NCBI GenBank assembly: GCA_000226015.1
Contig: JH153166.1
Location: 22,817 to 51,362, forward strand
Direction of reading: 5' to 3'
Source: Mnemiopsis leidyi
Taxonomy: Eukaryota > Ctenophora > Tentaculata > Lobata > Bolinopsidae
Length of the DNA: 28,546 nt
Each line of letters opens with the position of its first letter. Within the stretch, counting starts at the first letter, position 1. A program made the translations under genes and the position numbers. Under the pieces are notes generated by a model, which saw only the letters and a program-made list of their open reading frames with translations, had not been told where the DNA came from and ran no database searches. Below are positions 1 to 10,673 of the stretch, piece after piece.

Positions 1-15
1 AGAGAGAGAGAGAGA
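1..15. repeat. (GA)n microsatellite, cut by window edge
   Basis: An uninterrupted run of alternating a and g opens the window and probably continues to the left. It lies about 150 bp upstream of the POLR3K start codon, so it sits in or near that gene's promoter or 5' UTR. Confidence 0.9.
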
Positions 16-164
16 AAATACCAGCACCTTTCCCGCTATTATGCCTTCTATGTACGTAAAAATTTACTGCACTGTAAATGTCGTCTACATTACATTTTTA
101 CACGGGTTGCTCTGTATCACAAATTTACGATGACTCAAATTAAATCCCTCTCTCCACGTAGGCG

Positions 165-718
165 ATGCTACTGTTTTGCCCTCTCTGCTCTAACGCTCTA
201 ACAGTCGGTCAGGGGGAGCTCGGCCTGGACTTTGTCTGTGAAACCTGCAGTTTCGTCCACCAGATCGACCAGAAGATCACAAACAGAGTGTACTACAAGT
301 TGAAGGAGCTAGACGACGTCCTAGGCGGAAAGGTATGGAAATACACTGCTACCCGCAGCCTTAGATCTGTCGGAATTTGGGGTCTGGCGCAGTGCCAGAC
401 GTTGCTTCAGTACCGAAATACTTGATCACATATATACCGTCTCTCATTCTTCAGTGCAGTAGGTCATCTTGCATGTAAAACATTTCGTATGTAATGTCAT
501 ATTGCTTGGTGATGTGTAATTGCTCGGCGTTCACCTGTGTAATGCGAAGTTCATTTCAGGAAGCTTGGGAGAATGTCGACTCCACAGAAGCTGAGTGTCC
601 GAAGTGCTCGCACAAACGCGCGTACTTCATGCAGATCCAGACTCGCTCGGCTGACGAACCCATGACTACTTTCTACAAATGCTGCAATGCCAGCTGTAAC
701 AATCAGTGGAGAGAATGA
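165..718 (+). CDS. POLR3K: RNA polymerase III subunit RPC10/RPC11 (POLR3K), two exons
   Basis: This small zinc-ribbon subunit of nuclear RNA polymerase III takes part in transcript cleavage, termination and re-initiation. Exon 1 is 165-332 and ends AAG before GTATGG. Exon 2 is 560-718 after a TTTCAG acceptor. The junction is phase 0 and the joined product is 108 residues, the same length as the human protein as I recall it. The N-terminal ribbon uses C5, C8, C25 and C28. The linker DDVLGG...AWENVD is strongly conserved. The C-terminal TFIIS-like ribbon has C69 and C72, then C97/C98 and C102. The RSADEPMTTF hairpin carries the acidic pair D88-E89, the RNA-cleavage loop of TFIIS-type ribbons. 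The gene is complete with no frameshift. No canonical AATAAA was seen close downstream. Confidence 0.96.
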
Positions 719-778
719 TCCTTTAACGTGCCATTAACTGATGCATCTCATGTCGCTCCATGTCCCCATAAAATGTAA

Positions 779-952
779 ATCGTTTCCTCCTCCGAAGGCG
801 TGGTGCTGCCCGGTGGCGACTTTGACGCTGCAAATTCCACTGGGACAATTATGCAGAATCAGCTAGATACTAGCAGGATCTTTGGCGCCGAGTGCCCTAA
901 ATGTAGGCTGTTTAGCAGTGAGAGGTGTCACGCGCGGTCTTCTCAGCACTGA
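779..952 (+). other. Short open stretch with a zinc-ribbon-like CPKC motif
   Basis: An open frame with no stop runs from 779 to a TGA at 950-952, just past the POLR3K stop. It reads GGDFDAANSTGTIMQ, then ends AECPKCRLFSSERCHAR and a few more residues. The string AECPKC repeats the one in POLR3K exon 2, but the codons differ at synonymous sites (gagtgtccgaagtgc against gagtgccctaaatgt). It may be a decayed partial copy of that exon, an alternative 3' exon, or chance. The only obvious acceptor (AAG at 795-797) does not fit the phase of POLR3K exon 1. Confidence 0.2.
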
Positions 953-2620
953 CGTGGATCCGAATAATTCTCCCACTCAAATGATGGGAGTAACAATGAG
1001 ACCGACAGTGTGAGTGTGCTTCTCATTTCCCGAGGAGTTTTGTTTACTTTATGGACATTCAAAACATTCGTATTGAGTTTCCTATCTTCCCATGTGTTTC
1101 CTTGGTACTTCACTGGAAACAGAAAGGTGGGCTTACCGCTTAAATTGATAAGTTGACATGTATGGCATACATTTTACATTTCCATTTTTGCTTATTAACA
1201 GCGTTTTTATCATCTTATTTTTGGAATTTTGATATTTAAAAGCAGGTTTTATTTATTTATTTGAAAGTTGGCTGTTTCGAAATGACGATATTTTAATTAT
1301 TCAAGAGTGTAGCCAGACCTTGTTGGTTGTCTGGCCTGTTGCTGCAATGTGAGGGCGGCATTGAGGCAACAAAATTGTTGTCTACACTTACATTTATGAG
1401 TTTATTCACGTTTCTTCGACGTCCTATGCAATAAGATGCTTCTAGACCGATGGAAAGTTGACTGCTACATGATACTGTTGACTGTCTCAGTCTACCTAAT
1501 TTTCAACTTTATTTACACTGTTTTGCTTGACAACAATCACAAGATTTGATCATGTTAGTTTCACTATTAAGACAATATATGATGTCATTGTCTCCGTTAT
1601 AAAGTACCATGCTCGATCCTAATTCAAGTCGCAACTCAACTTAGGTTTTATCTGAGTTTCCTACCATTAAGTTTAACGTTTGCATCCTGCCATTTTGCTG
1701 GGCATTGTCTTGACATCCAGTTCCATTCTTCAAGTTCACCAAGCACCCTATAGTAATCTGATAATTCTTAAGGTGACTTGGAATGGTAACGCCTGTAACG
1801 ACAGTAAATTTTTTAACAAACTTTACCTTGTTCTTTGGGGCATGTATTGCTTTGTTAAACGTATATCGTCTATAAGTTTATATTCTTGCAGACACGATAC
1901 ATGGTCTATGTTTGGGAACAACAGTCATGTTGGGTGTGTGTTTGTGGGTGTTATACGTATGTTAAAGTGATGTTTACCTGTATTTGTTTGCAGGAAAAAG
2001 AAAATTCGATTTTAATACGTTTGATTAAATTGGAAGTAGAAAGCACCATTACTGAGCTAACTCCGCAACTGCAAGTTCTTCCCGACGATCAATTTCAGTA
2101 ATAGTCGTAACTCGTGCTACACTCTTTCCGAACGACCTGGTAGCTGATACTTCAGTTTTAAAGTTGACACTGACAGACCAGTCCCTCAAAGCGAGAGTGA
2201 GGAGAGAATGTAAAGGGTAAACTTTTAAAAAGTCGCAATGTAAAGCATGTATCTTTACCTGGGCTCCATCGCTCTCTTATAAGGAATGCACTGACTTGCA
2301 TGTGACGAGTGTAAAGGGTATTAGATATTCTGGGTATTCTATCTCGCAGACTGGAGACAATAAGGCGCTCCGGTTGACAGCTACCTCTCAAATCAGTCAG
2401 CAAAGTAGGGGTAGCAGGCGCTATAACAGCGAGGTTGGAGTAGGACTAGGTAGCAATTTAGTGAATACACTCCTCGCCTCTACAACTCTGCTCCACGAGT
2501 TCCTTAGCTCGGTAACTCACTTACACGCTCGTTATTTTCTATGATGTCCGATAATTCAATCCGGTGAAGAGGGGGAGAAAACGTATACCAGATAGGGGAT
2601 CACAGCACATTCTGTCCTGT

Positions 2621-2872
2621 TCATTGATCGGAAACATTGTTAGCTCCCTCTACGGTATGTGAGATATTTACCTCGAGCTTGCCGTGTATAATTGTGTAGA
2701 TCGTGTCGCTCGGTGCGGCGTAAGCATTGATTGTTGTGTTTACTAGAGGTGCGTCTCTTCCACATGTACACTCGATAGTGTTGGAACCTTGCCAGTCATG
2801 TCTCAGGTAATGTATGTTTCTTGTTCCAAAAAACAAGCTGCGTGGTATTTTTAGACGCTGCTCTTTTGACAC
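2621..2872 (-). other. Unrecognised open frame, possible exon of an unknown gene
   Basis: This is an 83-codon open frame on the minus strand. It is compositionally more protein-like than its surroundings and includes YLRHDWQGSNTIECTCGRD and a TTINAYAAPSDTIYTIIHG stretch. A good splice donor, GAG before GTAAAT, sits near 2674, so an exon ending there is plausible. No clear acceptor or partner exon was found, and I do not recognise the family. It could be chance. Confidence 0.2.
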
Positions 2873-4427
2873 AAGTGTGTGTATTATAACGATTGTCAGC
2901 GTAAATAAACAAGCCTCAGTATTTCGTCAAAATAAGACTGTCTGACATGAGTGAGAGATGCGATTATGTGATCACATTTTAATGCCCGATCTTTGAAGTT
3001 TGATCATGATGATCAAGTAGCATACAGTGTGCTGCTTTTGATGACATTCGTCGTGCAATCAGTCGACTCGCATCCAACCTGACTTACTAAAGTTGGCATA
3101 ACATCTTGCTTATTCGACATATGTGTAGTCGTAGCGACCAGCTTGGCATAGCGTTTTGACACTGTGTGAGTGTGCGGTTACACCTCTTTTTATTATGACT
3201 ATGCTATTGCTATGCCTATAGAAATAGAGCTTTTGTGATTTGTCTTTAAATGGGTCATTTTTAAGGTGGCCTTTAAACGATCGCCCCTTTATAGTGGCTC
3301 AAAGACAATACTAAAAGTTTGAATTTGGCTGGCTCTAAGCCGCAGACGATTTGATTAACAACATCGTGACTGTGAAGCAGTCAAGCACACCCTAAGTTTA
3401 CATAATTTTTGCTTCCGATGTGGGCATTCGAAAAGCTCGAAAGAGTGGTCCTTAATGACACTTAATAGCAGTAAAGCTGCTGTGCCTATGGCTAATATTG
3501 AACAGACGTTCAATGAATAACTAAAAGTATATCCTTCATATTCTTCCTTTTTACCCTGCTAATACCCTAAAGAAGGGATGAATCACACTGATTGCGAAGT
3601 TCCAAATCAAATTAACCGTGAAATGTGGGAGACCGCTTTTTTGCAGCCCCGTACCTTATCCATTCTCGTATTCCTTTTCCTGTATAAAAAGGGGTAAATC
3701 TGAAATTTCTAAATGCCTGCACGTTTCACGTAGCCAAGCTACTTGAGTCGCTCTAGATTTTAACTTTTGCACGTGCGGCTGGTGGTGGTAAACTGGACCA
3801 GCAGCTTCGCAAGTGCAGTTTCGTGAATGCCGTATGTGAGGCTCCATTCGCCAAAACTTTTGGTAAGCTTGAATTGTCGATGTTGGCCTTTTTGTTATTG
3901 TGATTGTGCTCATCGTGCCATTCGTAAATTTGTTAATGTTTATCACCTTACCATACATGTTACTCATATGACTATAAAATTAAATCCCTTTCCTTTAAGT
4001 CCCCTGTAATGCCAATGGCTTACATGCCAATGGCTTATGTACTGGAAGTAGAATTGGTACATTTTTTAAGTATTGGTGTGACAATCCATTATTATTACGA
4101 AGTCTATTCCAGTTTCCACGTTGCCAGTAGCCATGAGTGAACTTTTACCAATACTACTTTGATTGTTGTCCCAGCTCATACAAATTGTTTTCTCGTCAGT
4201 CAGCAAGGTGAACTGTCACGTTTGATGTCTGCCTGTGTCTTTGATCCAGTTCAATTTACTATGGATCACAATTTCAATTTGACGAGATGTCAGAAGTCTC
4301 CAAGAATTCCAATAACAGTTTGATTGCACGCCAACTTGTCAGATGACAGCTGATTTGGGACCCTCAGCCTCTATATTTTAAAATATCTACTTCACTACTC
4401 ACGTTTTGTGTCTTCTACAGACTTTGT

Positions 4428-4441
4428 GGGGGGGGGGGGGG
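4428..4441 (+). repeat. Poly-G tract of 14
   Basis: Fourteen consecutive G residues, directly followed by c. This is a simple homopolymer, liable to length error in assemblies. Confidence 0.9.
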
Positions 4442-5156
4442 CTTGGCAAGAAAAGCGAACGCTCCTTCATATTTCAAAAATATTGGACTAATTTATTTCC
4501 GGTCGCGGTCCTTAAAGGTTTTCCGTTTTGCGGTTTTTTAGGTTTTTATGATAGGAAATTACAAATGAAGGACTGAGTTTTGGGTTTTTCCGGCTTTCTT
4601 TTGGGTGTACTTGCAACCCCCTCCAGACCCTCTCACAAATACTAGTACTAGAAGTAATGATATCGCATCCGGCTGAGCTATAGCTTCATACTTTCATATT
4701 ATCGATACCATTACCAGTGTTCATCAGCTTTGAGGTTTAATCAGTGTTGAGGTCAACAGTTGAGGTTAAAACTAACAGTGATTATTGTTTGCGTTCTCCA
4801 ATGACGAATACCTGCATCTAATTCTATTTGTGAGGTGTTTGCGTACCGCTTATAACTGGCGGTGTTTTTATATTGACAATAACAATAACATCTCGACTTA
4901 AAATGCTAAGAAGTTTAAACATCATGTGAACCTTGGCAATTCGTCTTGGAAAAGTTCCAAGTTTTGAAGGCAGTTGTCCAGACAACGCTCATATTCCCAC
5001 GGTAGAGCCACTTCTAAAGTTTATCAACATATGTGTTTGTTTATGGTCTATATCTCCGCTTTTAGACACAGCTGTTAATTTAACATAAACATGGCAAGGC
5101 TATATAGTCTGTCTTTGAATCTATATTTCATTCCTGTCTTTACCCTGCTGGCTCTG

Positions 5157-5350
<194 letters not shown>

Positions 5351-5400
5351 CTAGTGTGTTTGTCAGTAAGTATTAATCAAATTGACTCTTATATTTTCAG

Positions 5401-7123
5401 ATGAGTAACGGTCTTGGTGTAGTGGTAGTGGGCGACTCCAAGGTCGGTAAAACCTGCCTTATACAGACCTACGGAACAGGTAAACTCTGGACTGAGCGAA
5501 ATTACAACTTTCTAACTACTCTTACTTTCTAAGAGATGAAACTTATTAAACTTTAAGAACATTCCTTATTAATTTCCTCTAAAATTTGTGTAAAGTAATA
5601 GGTGTGTCTGATTCCTGACTCATGACGAACTTCCTTACTAACAATGATCTGGAGACGTTGTTTGTAAAAGAAAAACTAACCTCTAATTGCATTTCTTGTT
5701 AGGGCAATATCCCGAGAAATACGAGATAACTGTTGGACAGTCTTACACGCACGACCTTAGAATTAACAGAGAAAAAATCGAGGTACGAGAGTTTACCATA
5801 TTATTGGTGATTTAATTATTTCAATTTAATTTAGATATCGATAAGTCTTAATCTTCAATTGTATGGAAAACCACTGAAGTGGATATTTTAAAGAAATCTT
5901 ACTCCCAATTCTGGATCTTTGCTTAACCCTATAAAATTTTGGAGCGGTTTGATGAGTCTTTTAGAAAAAACTGATAAGATAAAGAAGAAAAAGGCATTGA
6001 TTTGATTAGAGAAGGTCTGTAATAATGCACGAGCATAATTGTGCACTAATCACATGGCAATTACTAATGGGTCTTGGAAAGCACAGCTGAAGGTTGCCAG
6101 TGGTTTGCACTCCACCACGATACTCCCACACGAGATTTGGAATGCTGTCTAAATGAGCGTTATATTAGAACCCTTGAGCGAGTACCTCTAAAGTCTGATT
6201 GGCATTCACCTAGTAGTAGTTTTTCTAGGTAGTTGGGTCTACAAACAAGCCTTTTTTGGACATTTAAAATTAATGAGAGAAGGCAGGTAAGCCGATGTGA
6301 CTGATTGACAAGGTAAATCCTGAATTTAACCTTAGCAAAAATTAACTAGATCCCGACAGGTAAACGTACACGATACAGGGGGATCTAGAGAACACTCGGG
6401 AGTGAGACACATGATCTACAACAAAGCTGATGTCTTTCTTATCTGCTTCAGTTTGCTCGACAGGAAGACTTTCCAGCATGTCGACCAGGTAGGAGCGAGT
6501 TTTACAGTTTACACCCTACATGCTCCTGGATTTTTCCCAAATCTTTGATTTCAAAGATTGCCTCGACTTTCCAAAACTTTTGCCGTTTAACCAACTGCAG
6601 ACTTAGTAATTGACATGTCTCCTAGTTCTGGTTGAACGAACTGAGGCGACTACGAGGGGACGTAGCGTTTGTGATAGTTGGATGTAAGTCCGACATGAGA
6701 CAGGGAAACAACCCTTACCACGTTCAGAAGATCGAGGGTACGAAATTTTATTATATAGCTACTCAATCTTCGATAACAGCTAGTAAATATCAACATTCTT
6801 ACAGTGCAATGCTGCGTATAAACCGTGAAACCATACATTTTTCGTTTTGAAGTTGAATTTATTAACAGCTGTTTTTTTAAGTTTTCTACTTACACCTAAA
6901 ACTTGAACCTTCAACCTATGGTTCAATTCTAAATGCACTTCCAGGTATCCGGTTAGCTCAAGAGCTCGGTTGTCACTACTATGAGTGTTCAGCGATCACG
7001 CAGAGAAACATCAAGGAAGCGTTCGACAAAGCCGTCAAAGTTGCGATGGACTTAGAACCGAGAGGAATGAAGGAATCAGGCGGATGTTTTGACGGCTGCT
7101 TCTCAACGAACGGCAAATCATGA
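5401..7123 (+). CDS. Atypical Rho-family small GTPase, Rnd-like, five exons
   Basis: Exons are 5401-5479, 5703-5782, 6360-6488, 6626-6737 and 6945-7123. All are bounded by GT-AG sites, phases agree, and the product is 192 residues. The ATG directly follows a TATTTTCAG acceptor, so an upstream untranslated exon is likely. The P-loop is GDSKVGKT (11-18). Switch I keeps T36 but is otherwise divergent (ITVGQSY). The G3 motif reads DTGGS (58-62), G4 is GCKSD (115-119) and G5 is ECSA (147-150). Rac positions 12, 59 and 61 are Ser, Gly and Ser here, so the residues needed for hydrolysis are lost. Rnd proteins are altered at similar positions and also read VGCK in G4. The loop between G4 and G5 is about ten residues shorter than in Rac, so the Rho insert helix appears missing. 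The C-terminus ends CFDGCFSTNGKS with no CAAX box. A signalling role on the cytoskeleton is inferred only from the family. Confidence 0.88.
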
Positions 7124-7625
7124 TAACTGCAGAGTTTTGTAAATGTTAGATCCAATCCCAGGTTCGACATCATTGCTTTAGCTCTAGCTTTAGAAATGTG
7201 ACAGCAACTTGTGGCAAGACTTCACCTTTCGTTTTGTAAAGTATATTTTTATCATGAGATGAAAAACTACGAACCTGATGATTTTAATTACATTACTGGT
7301 GACATTGGCAACACCTATAGATTTGATACGATTTCCCAGAGAAAGAAATTATCAGTACCACTACCAGCGGCGAAACATTGCAATCGGCATATCCTTTTCG
7401 GGGCGATGTCTTAACTAAAACTTGATATAGAGACACGATTAAGAAATGAATAAGTTATTTCCAACTAATCTGTAAATACGCGACATTTTAGATGAATTCT
7501 TTTACATGAATCAACTTATTTGTTATAAATATAGGTATGGTGATCATGCTTAGATTAATTGAATAGATGTAACGGAAAGCATCAGGTTAAATATGAGTAG
7601 CGCAATCATGAATCAGGTAAAATTG

Positions 7626-7631
7626 AATAAA
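7626..7631 (+). terminator. Candidate poly(A) signal AATAAA for the Rho-like gene
   Basis: This is the first canonical AATAAA after the stop at 7121-7123, about 500 bp downstream. A second copy is at 7721-7726. Either could end the transcript. Confidence 0.45.
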
Positions 7632-7720
7632 AAACAATAATTTCAGTCATCGATAATTTTTGATCAAGTCAGATCATTTTGAGTCATGCGTTAATATAAG
7701 CAAAAATAGTTTTGATCTCG

Positions 7721-7726
7721 AATAAA
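7721..7726 (+). terminator. Second candidate poly(A) signal AATAAA, plus strand
   Basis: A canonical hexamer about 600 bp after the Rho-like stop. It lies only about 80 bp from the poly(A) signal of the convergent secreted-protein gene. Confidence 0.4.
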
Positions 7727-7807
7727 TCATCAGAAATTGTCTATGTGAGTAGTCAAGTATCTTTAAACTTCTATTAGATTGTCAGTGCAGTATATTCTAC
7801 TTATCAG

Positions 7808-7813
7808 TTTATT
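7808..7813 (-). terminator. Poly(A) signal directly after the secreted-protein stop codon
   Basis: On the minus strand the TAG stop (7816-7814) is followed without a gap by AATAAA. If it is used, the 3' UTR would be only some tens of bases long. Confidence 0.6.
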
Positions 7814-10673
7814 CTAGTTGCAATTAGTCGGGTTGGTCTCGCACTCTCGGTTGGTGCATCTAAAATAGTACTCGTGTTTGCCCCTCCTCTTGCACTCGCA
7901 CACTCCGCAGTGAGAATCTTGGAGAGAAGACCCCCAGGGGTAGATCGTGCCTCCGCAATCAAACATGCAACCTGGGGTTAAGAGTCCTGGGTGTTAAAGG
8001 GAAATTTAAAATATCTGTTAAAAACGGCAGTTTGACTTTGGAAATTTCTATCCTACTCTCAATTTATTTTCCTGGTCCTACAGACAGTGCACATGTAGTT
8101 TAGACTCTAGATATCACCTTGTGGAGTTTTATCCGTATCTACGAGTTGTCCTTCCTCGATAAGCCTGTTTCTCCAGGCCTCAATTTCTGCTTGTCTCTGC
8201 TCTTCTCGCAGTTCCGCGGCTGTCTTTTCGCGGGGTTCCTCTTCTTCTTCCTCTACCACTTCGTTTGTTTCTTCTTCTTCTTCTTCTTCACCTGGTCATA
8301 ATCGTAGCCATATAAACCTTACCCTCTGCCAAAGCAAAAAATGATCAATTGCAATTTAATCTTCTAAGTGGCGAAGTAATAAAGCGGCTCATTAATAAGA
8401 GTGGCTGGTAGGGCTAACTTAAAAATATGAGAAATCATTTCTACTAGCACTAGTAGGTGACGTGATATTTAAAATAGCTCTGAAAATAAGTCCTACCTCC
8501 ATCTGAACGCTGACAAAAACCACAAGTTGCTCTACATTTGGCCTTCATGAACTTGTTTGTCCGACACAGATTGCCGTCCTCTCTCTTGGCCCAGGCTCCA
8601 CAGTTGTCGTTCTTGTCTTCACAGACCTCCTCTTTCTTTATCTGTTTCTCTTCTGCAGCGGCCTTGTCAACAGTTGGGCAAGTGTCACACGATCTTATAC
8701 ACTTTTTCTCGATGTACTTCTTAGAGTTACACACTTCTTTCCCTTTTCTTTTAACCCAATTTTCACATCTGTCGTCAAGGTCTTGACAGTTTGGATCTGT
8801 TCGTCGTTCGGGCTCCGGCTCTTCATATCCTCCATCTTGATATAAGTCAAGTATTAATTTTGTGTTATAACTTAAAGGATTACAAGGATTACTTGCAGAT
8901 AAAAGGGTCAAATTACAAACGTAATGTCTGACAGGAAAATCTAAGATTAATCTTTTAAAAACATTCAGAAGTCAGAACTTAAGAGATATGTTAAAAATAG
9001 AAAACCATGGCACTATTTCCTGTACAACATAAAACGACATTATGTGACTGTAATTGTAACAATACATAAGATTACGATCAAAACATACTTCTGCAAATCT
9101 CAGTAGTACAATCCCAAGTTCTGTTGTTGCAGGTGCAGATATTGCAGTCTACCTGGACCTGGCCACCGTGTTCGAACTTGCTTCCTCCCCTGTAACACGG
9201 CTGTCTGTCTAACGCCTCTTTCCTCTGTCTACCTGAAGTTGTTCAGTTGAGGGAAACACCATTTGCTATTTTCCTCTTTCCTCTGTCTACCTGAAGTTGT
9301 TCAGTTGAGGGAAACATCATTTGATATTCGCCTCTTTCCTCTGTCTACCTGAAGTTGTATAGTTGAGGGAAAAACCATTTGCTATTCGCCTCTTTCCTCT
9401 GTCTACCTAAAGTTGTTCAGTTGAGGGAAACATCATTTGCTATTCGCAGGTCTGAGCTAGAAATTTGGTTATTAAATTCAGTCTTCGTGCAGCTGATAGT
9501 GACTGTGCATAGATGTTGAAATATATAAAATTCTATCGCTTAATTTGGGACGGAATTAAATACTACTTACACACTGGGTCGACCATACAGAACTTTCTGA
9601 GAGCTCCATCACAGGCGCATTGCTCGCAAGTTTCAGGGACTTTGAAGACGGTTCCTAAGGGAACACCCGCCTCGCTCTTCTCCACGCAGACGGGGTCTTG
9701 AACACTCGAACTCGCTGCTGGATCTGTTTAGATGAAGTTTAGATCACTTTATTTGAGTTATTCAACTTTAAACTACCTTGAGTCCGGAAATTTTGGTCGC
9801 AAACTAAATTTTCTCCTTTGAAGGACTGATATGCTGTATAACTATAGCGGCTTAGAAATATGATAGTGCTGGAATATAACTGTTGGGCACATCCCAATTG
9901 ATCAAATTTCTCGACACATGCAATTTTTCATAAAATTGGGAGGGATCGTAACTGCAAGTGCAACTATTCAGGACACTTAACTATTTGAAAACTTAGTGTC
10001 GTTGAAAGGACTAAAAGTATTGCTCAAGGATATATGACATTTGTAATCGACACTTTCAAGCTGTGAAAATTTTGGAAAGGCTTCAGAGCCACATCAAGCT
10101 GCACTACAAAGTTTAAAATCCCGATGTCGCAGCCTGCTCACACATAGAAAAAGAAGAGGGTAAAATCATATATTCATACCACAAGATAATCATAAAGAGC
10201 TTATTGAGGAAGGCGACCGAGTTATATCTATTGATATAGAATAGCGAATAATTTAGATGGTTTCAGCCTAGGCATATAATTATACATAATGATACATAAT
10301 GATATAATTTTGTGTATATTTCTTGGATTCCAACTGTAAAATGCCAAATAAAAATCAGAAATTTGGGTCTAAAATTATATCCGACTAATTGTACCTTTTT
10401 TGGAGACTAAAAATCTCGGACTTAAGCATCCAGCACTTTGACTTAGGACTAGGTCCGAGATTGTTCTACAACAACTGCATTAATAGTAGTACATAGTTAC
10501 TAGTAGCACCCCGTCAGCTCTTGCGATAAAACTAAATAATCTTGAATCTTCAGCTTGCCATCTCTCTCAAGAAAGTAGAGTAAATTCAAAAAAATTACAG
10601 AGCTCTAGCTGACTTGTGAATACTCACCAGCAATTAGAAGGACAAGAGGGAGAACGAGAAAACAGAGGCTCAT
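7814..10673 (-). CDS. Secreted cysteine-rich protein with VWC-like and ShK domains, six exons
   Basis: Minus-strand exons are 10673-10628, 9723-9571, 9232-9089, 8835-8497, 8291-8118 and 7971-7814, giving 337 residues. All five introns are phase 1, as in extracellular proteins built by module shuffling. Residues 1-15 form a signal peptide (MSLCFLVLPLVLLIA). Two six-cysteine VWC/pacifastin-like repeats follow, at 28-67 and 79-113; the second has CNICTC and CTTEIC. ShK domains with six cysteines each are at 131-167 and 186-222. A Glu-rich linker, read from a (TTC)n tract, and a charged helical stretch cover about 228-285. A third VWC-like repeat (CGVCEC) ends the protein. ShK modules occur in anemone channel blockers, where a Lys-Tyr pair matters, and also in many non-toxic extracellular proteins. 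Here K154-Y155 lie near that position in the first domain and K209-F210 in the second. With this multidomain layout a matrix or protease-related role seems likelier than venom, but function is unknown. The exon 4 acceptor is AAG rather than CAG or TAG. Confidence 0.82.
9215..9446 (-). repeat. 58-bp tandem repeat, four copies, each with a 3' splice site
   Basis: Units start at 9215, 9273, 9331 and 9389, an exact 58-bp period with few substitutions. On the minus strand each unit contains TTTCCCTC, then ACTTCAG (CTTTAG in the 9389 copy), then GTAGACAGAGGAAAGAGG. That is a pyrimidine-rich acceptor plus the first coding bases of exon 3 of the secreted-protein gene. The unit nearest the exon supplies the acceptor that restores the sixth cysteine (C67) of the first VWC-like repeat in frame. 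Confidence 0.92.

Larger units (their letters stand above)
953..5156. other. Gene-poor interval between POLR3K and the Rho-like gene
   Basis: No recognisable gene lies here. Coding hints are weak. A plus-strand stretch (1993-2101) follows a good TTTGCAG acceptor and ends in TAATAG. A minus-strand open frame is at 2872-2621, and another of 103 codons at 3967-3656 matches nothing I know. A 14-bp sequence is directly repeated at 4009-4037. The far right end probably contains the untranslated first exon and first intron of the Rho-like gene, because its start codon sits directly at a splice acceptor. Confidence 0.5.

Noticed and set aside
8538..8786. 82-codon plus-strand open frame
   Set aside because: It is antisense to the ShK exon of the secreted-protein gene, whose cysteine pattern and splice phases are convincing.
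9215..9446. CRISPR-like repeat array
   Set aside because: The 58-bp units are contiguous without spacers and the genome is animal. The same reasoning excludes the 27-bp array at 19416-19628.
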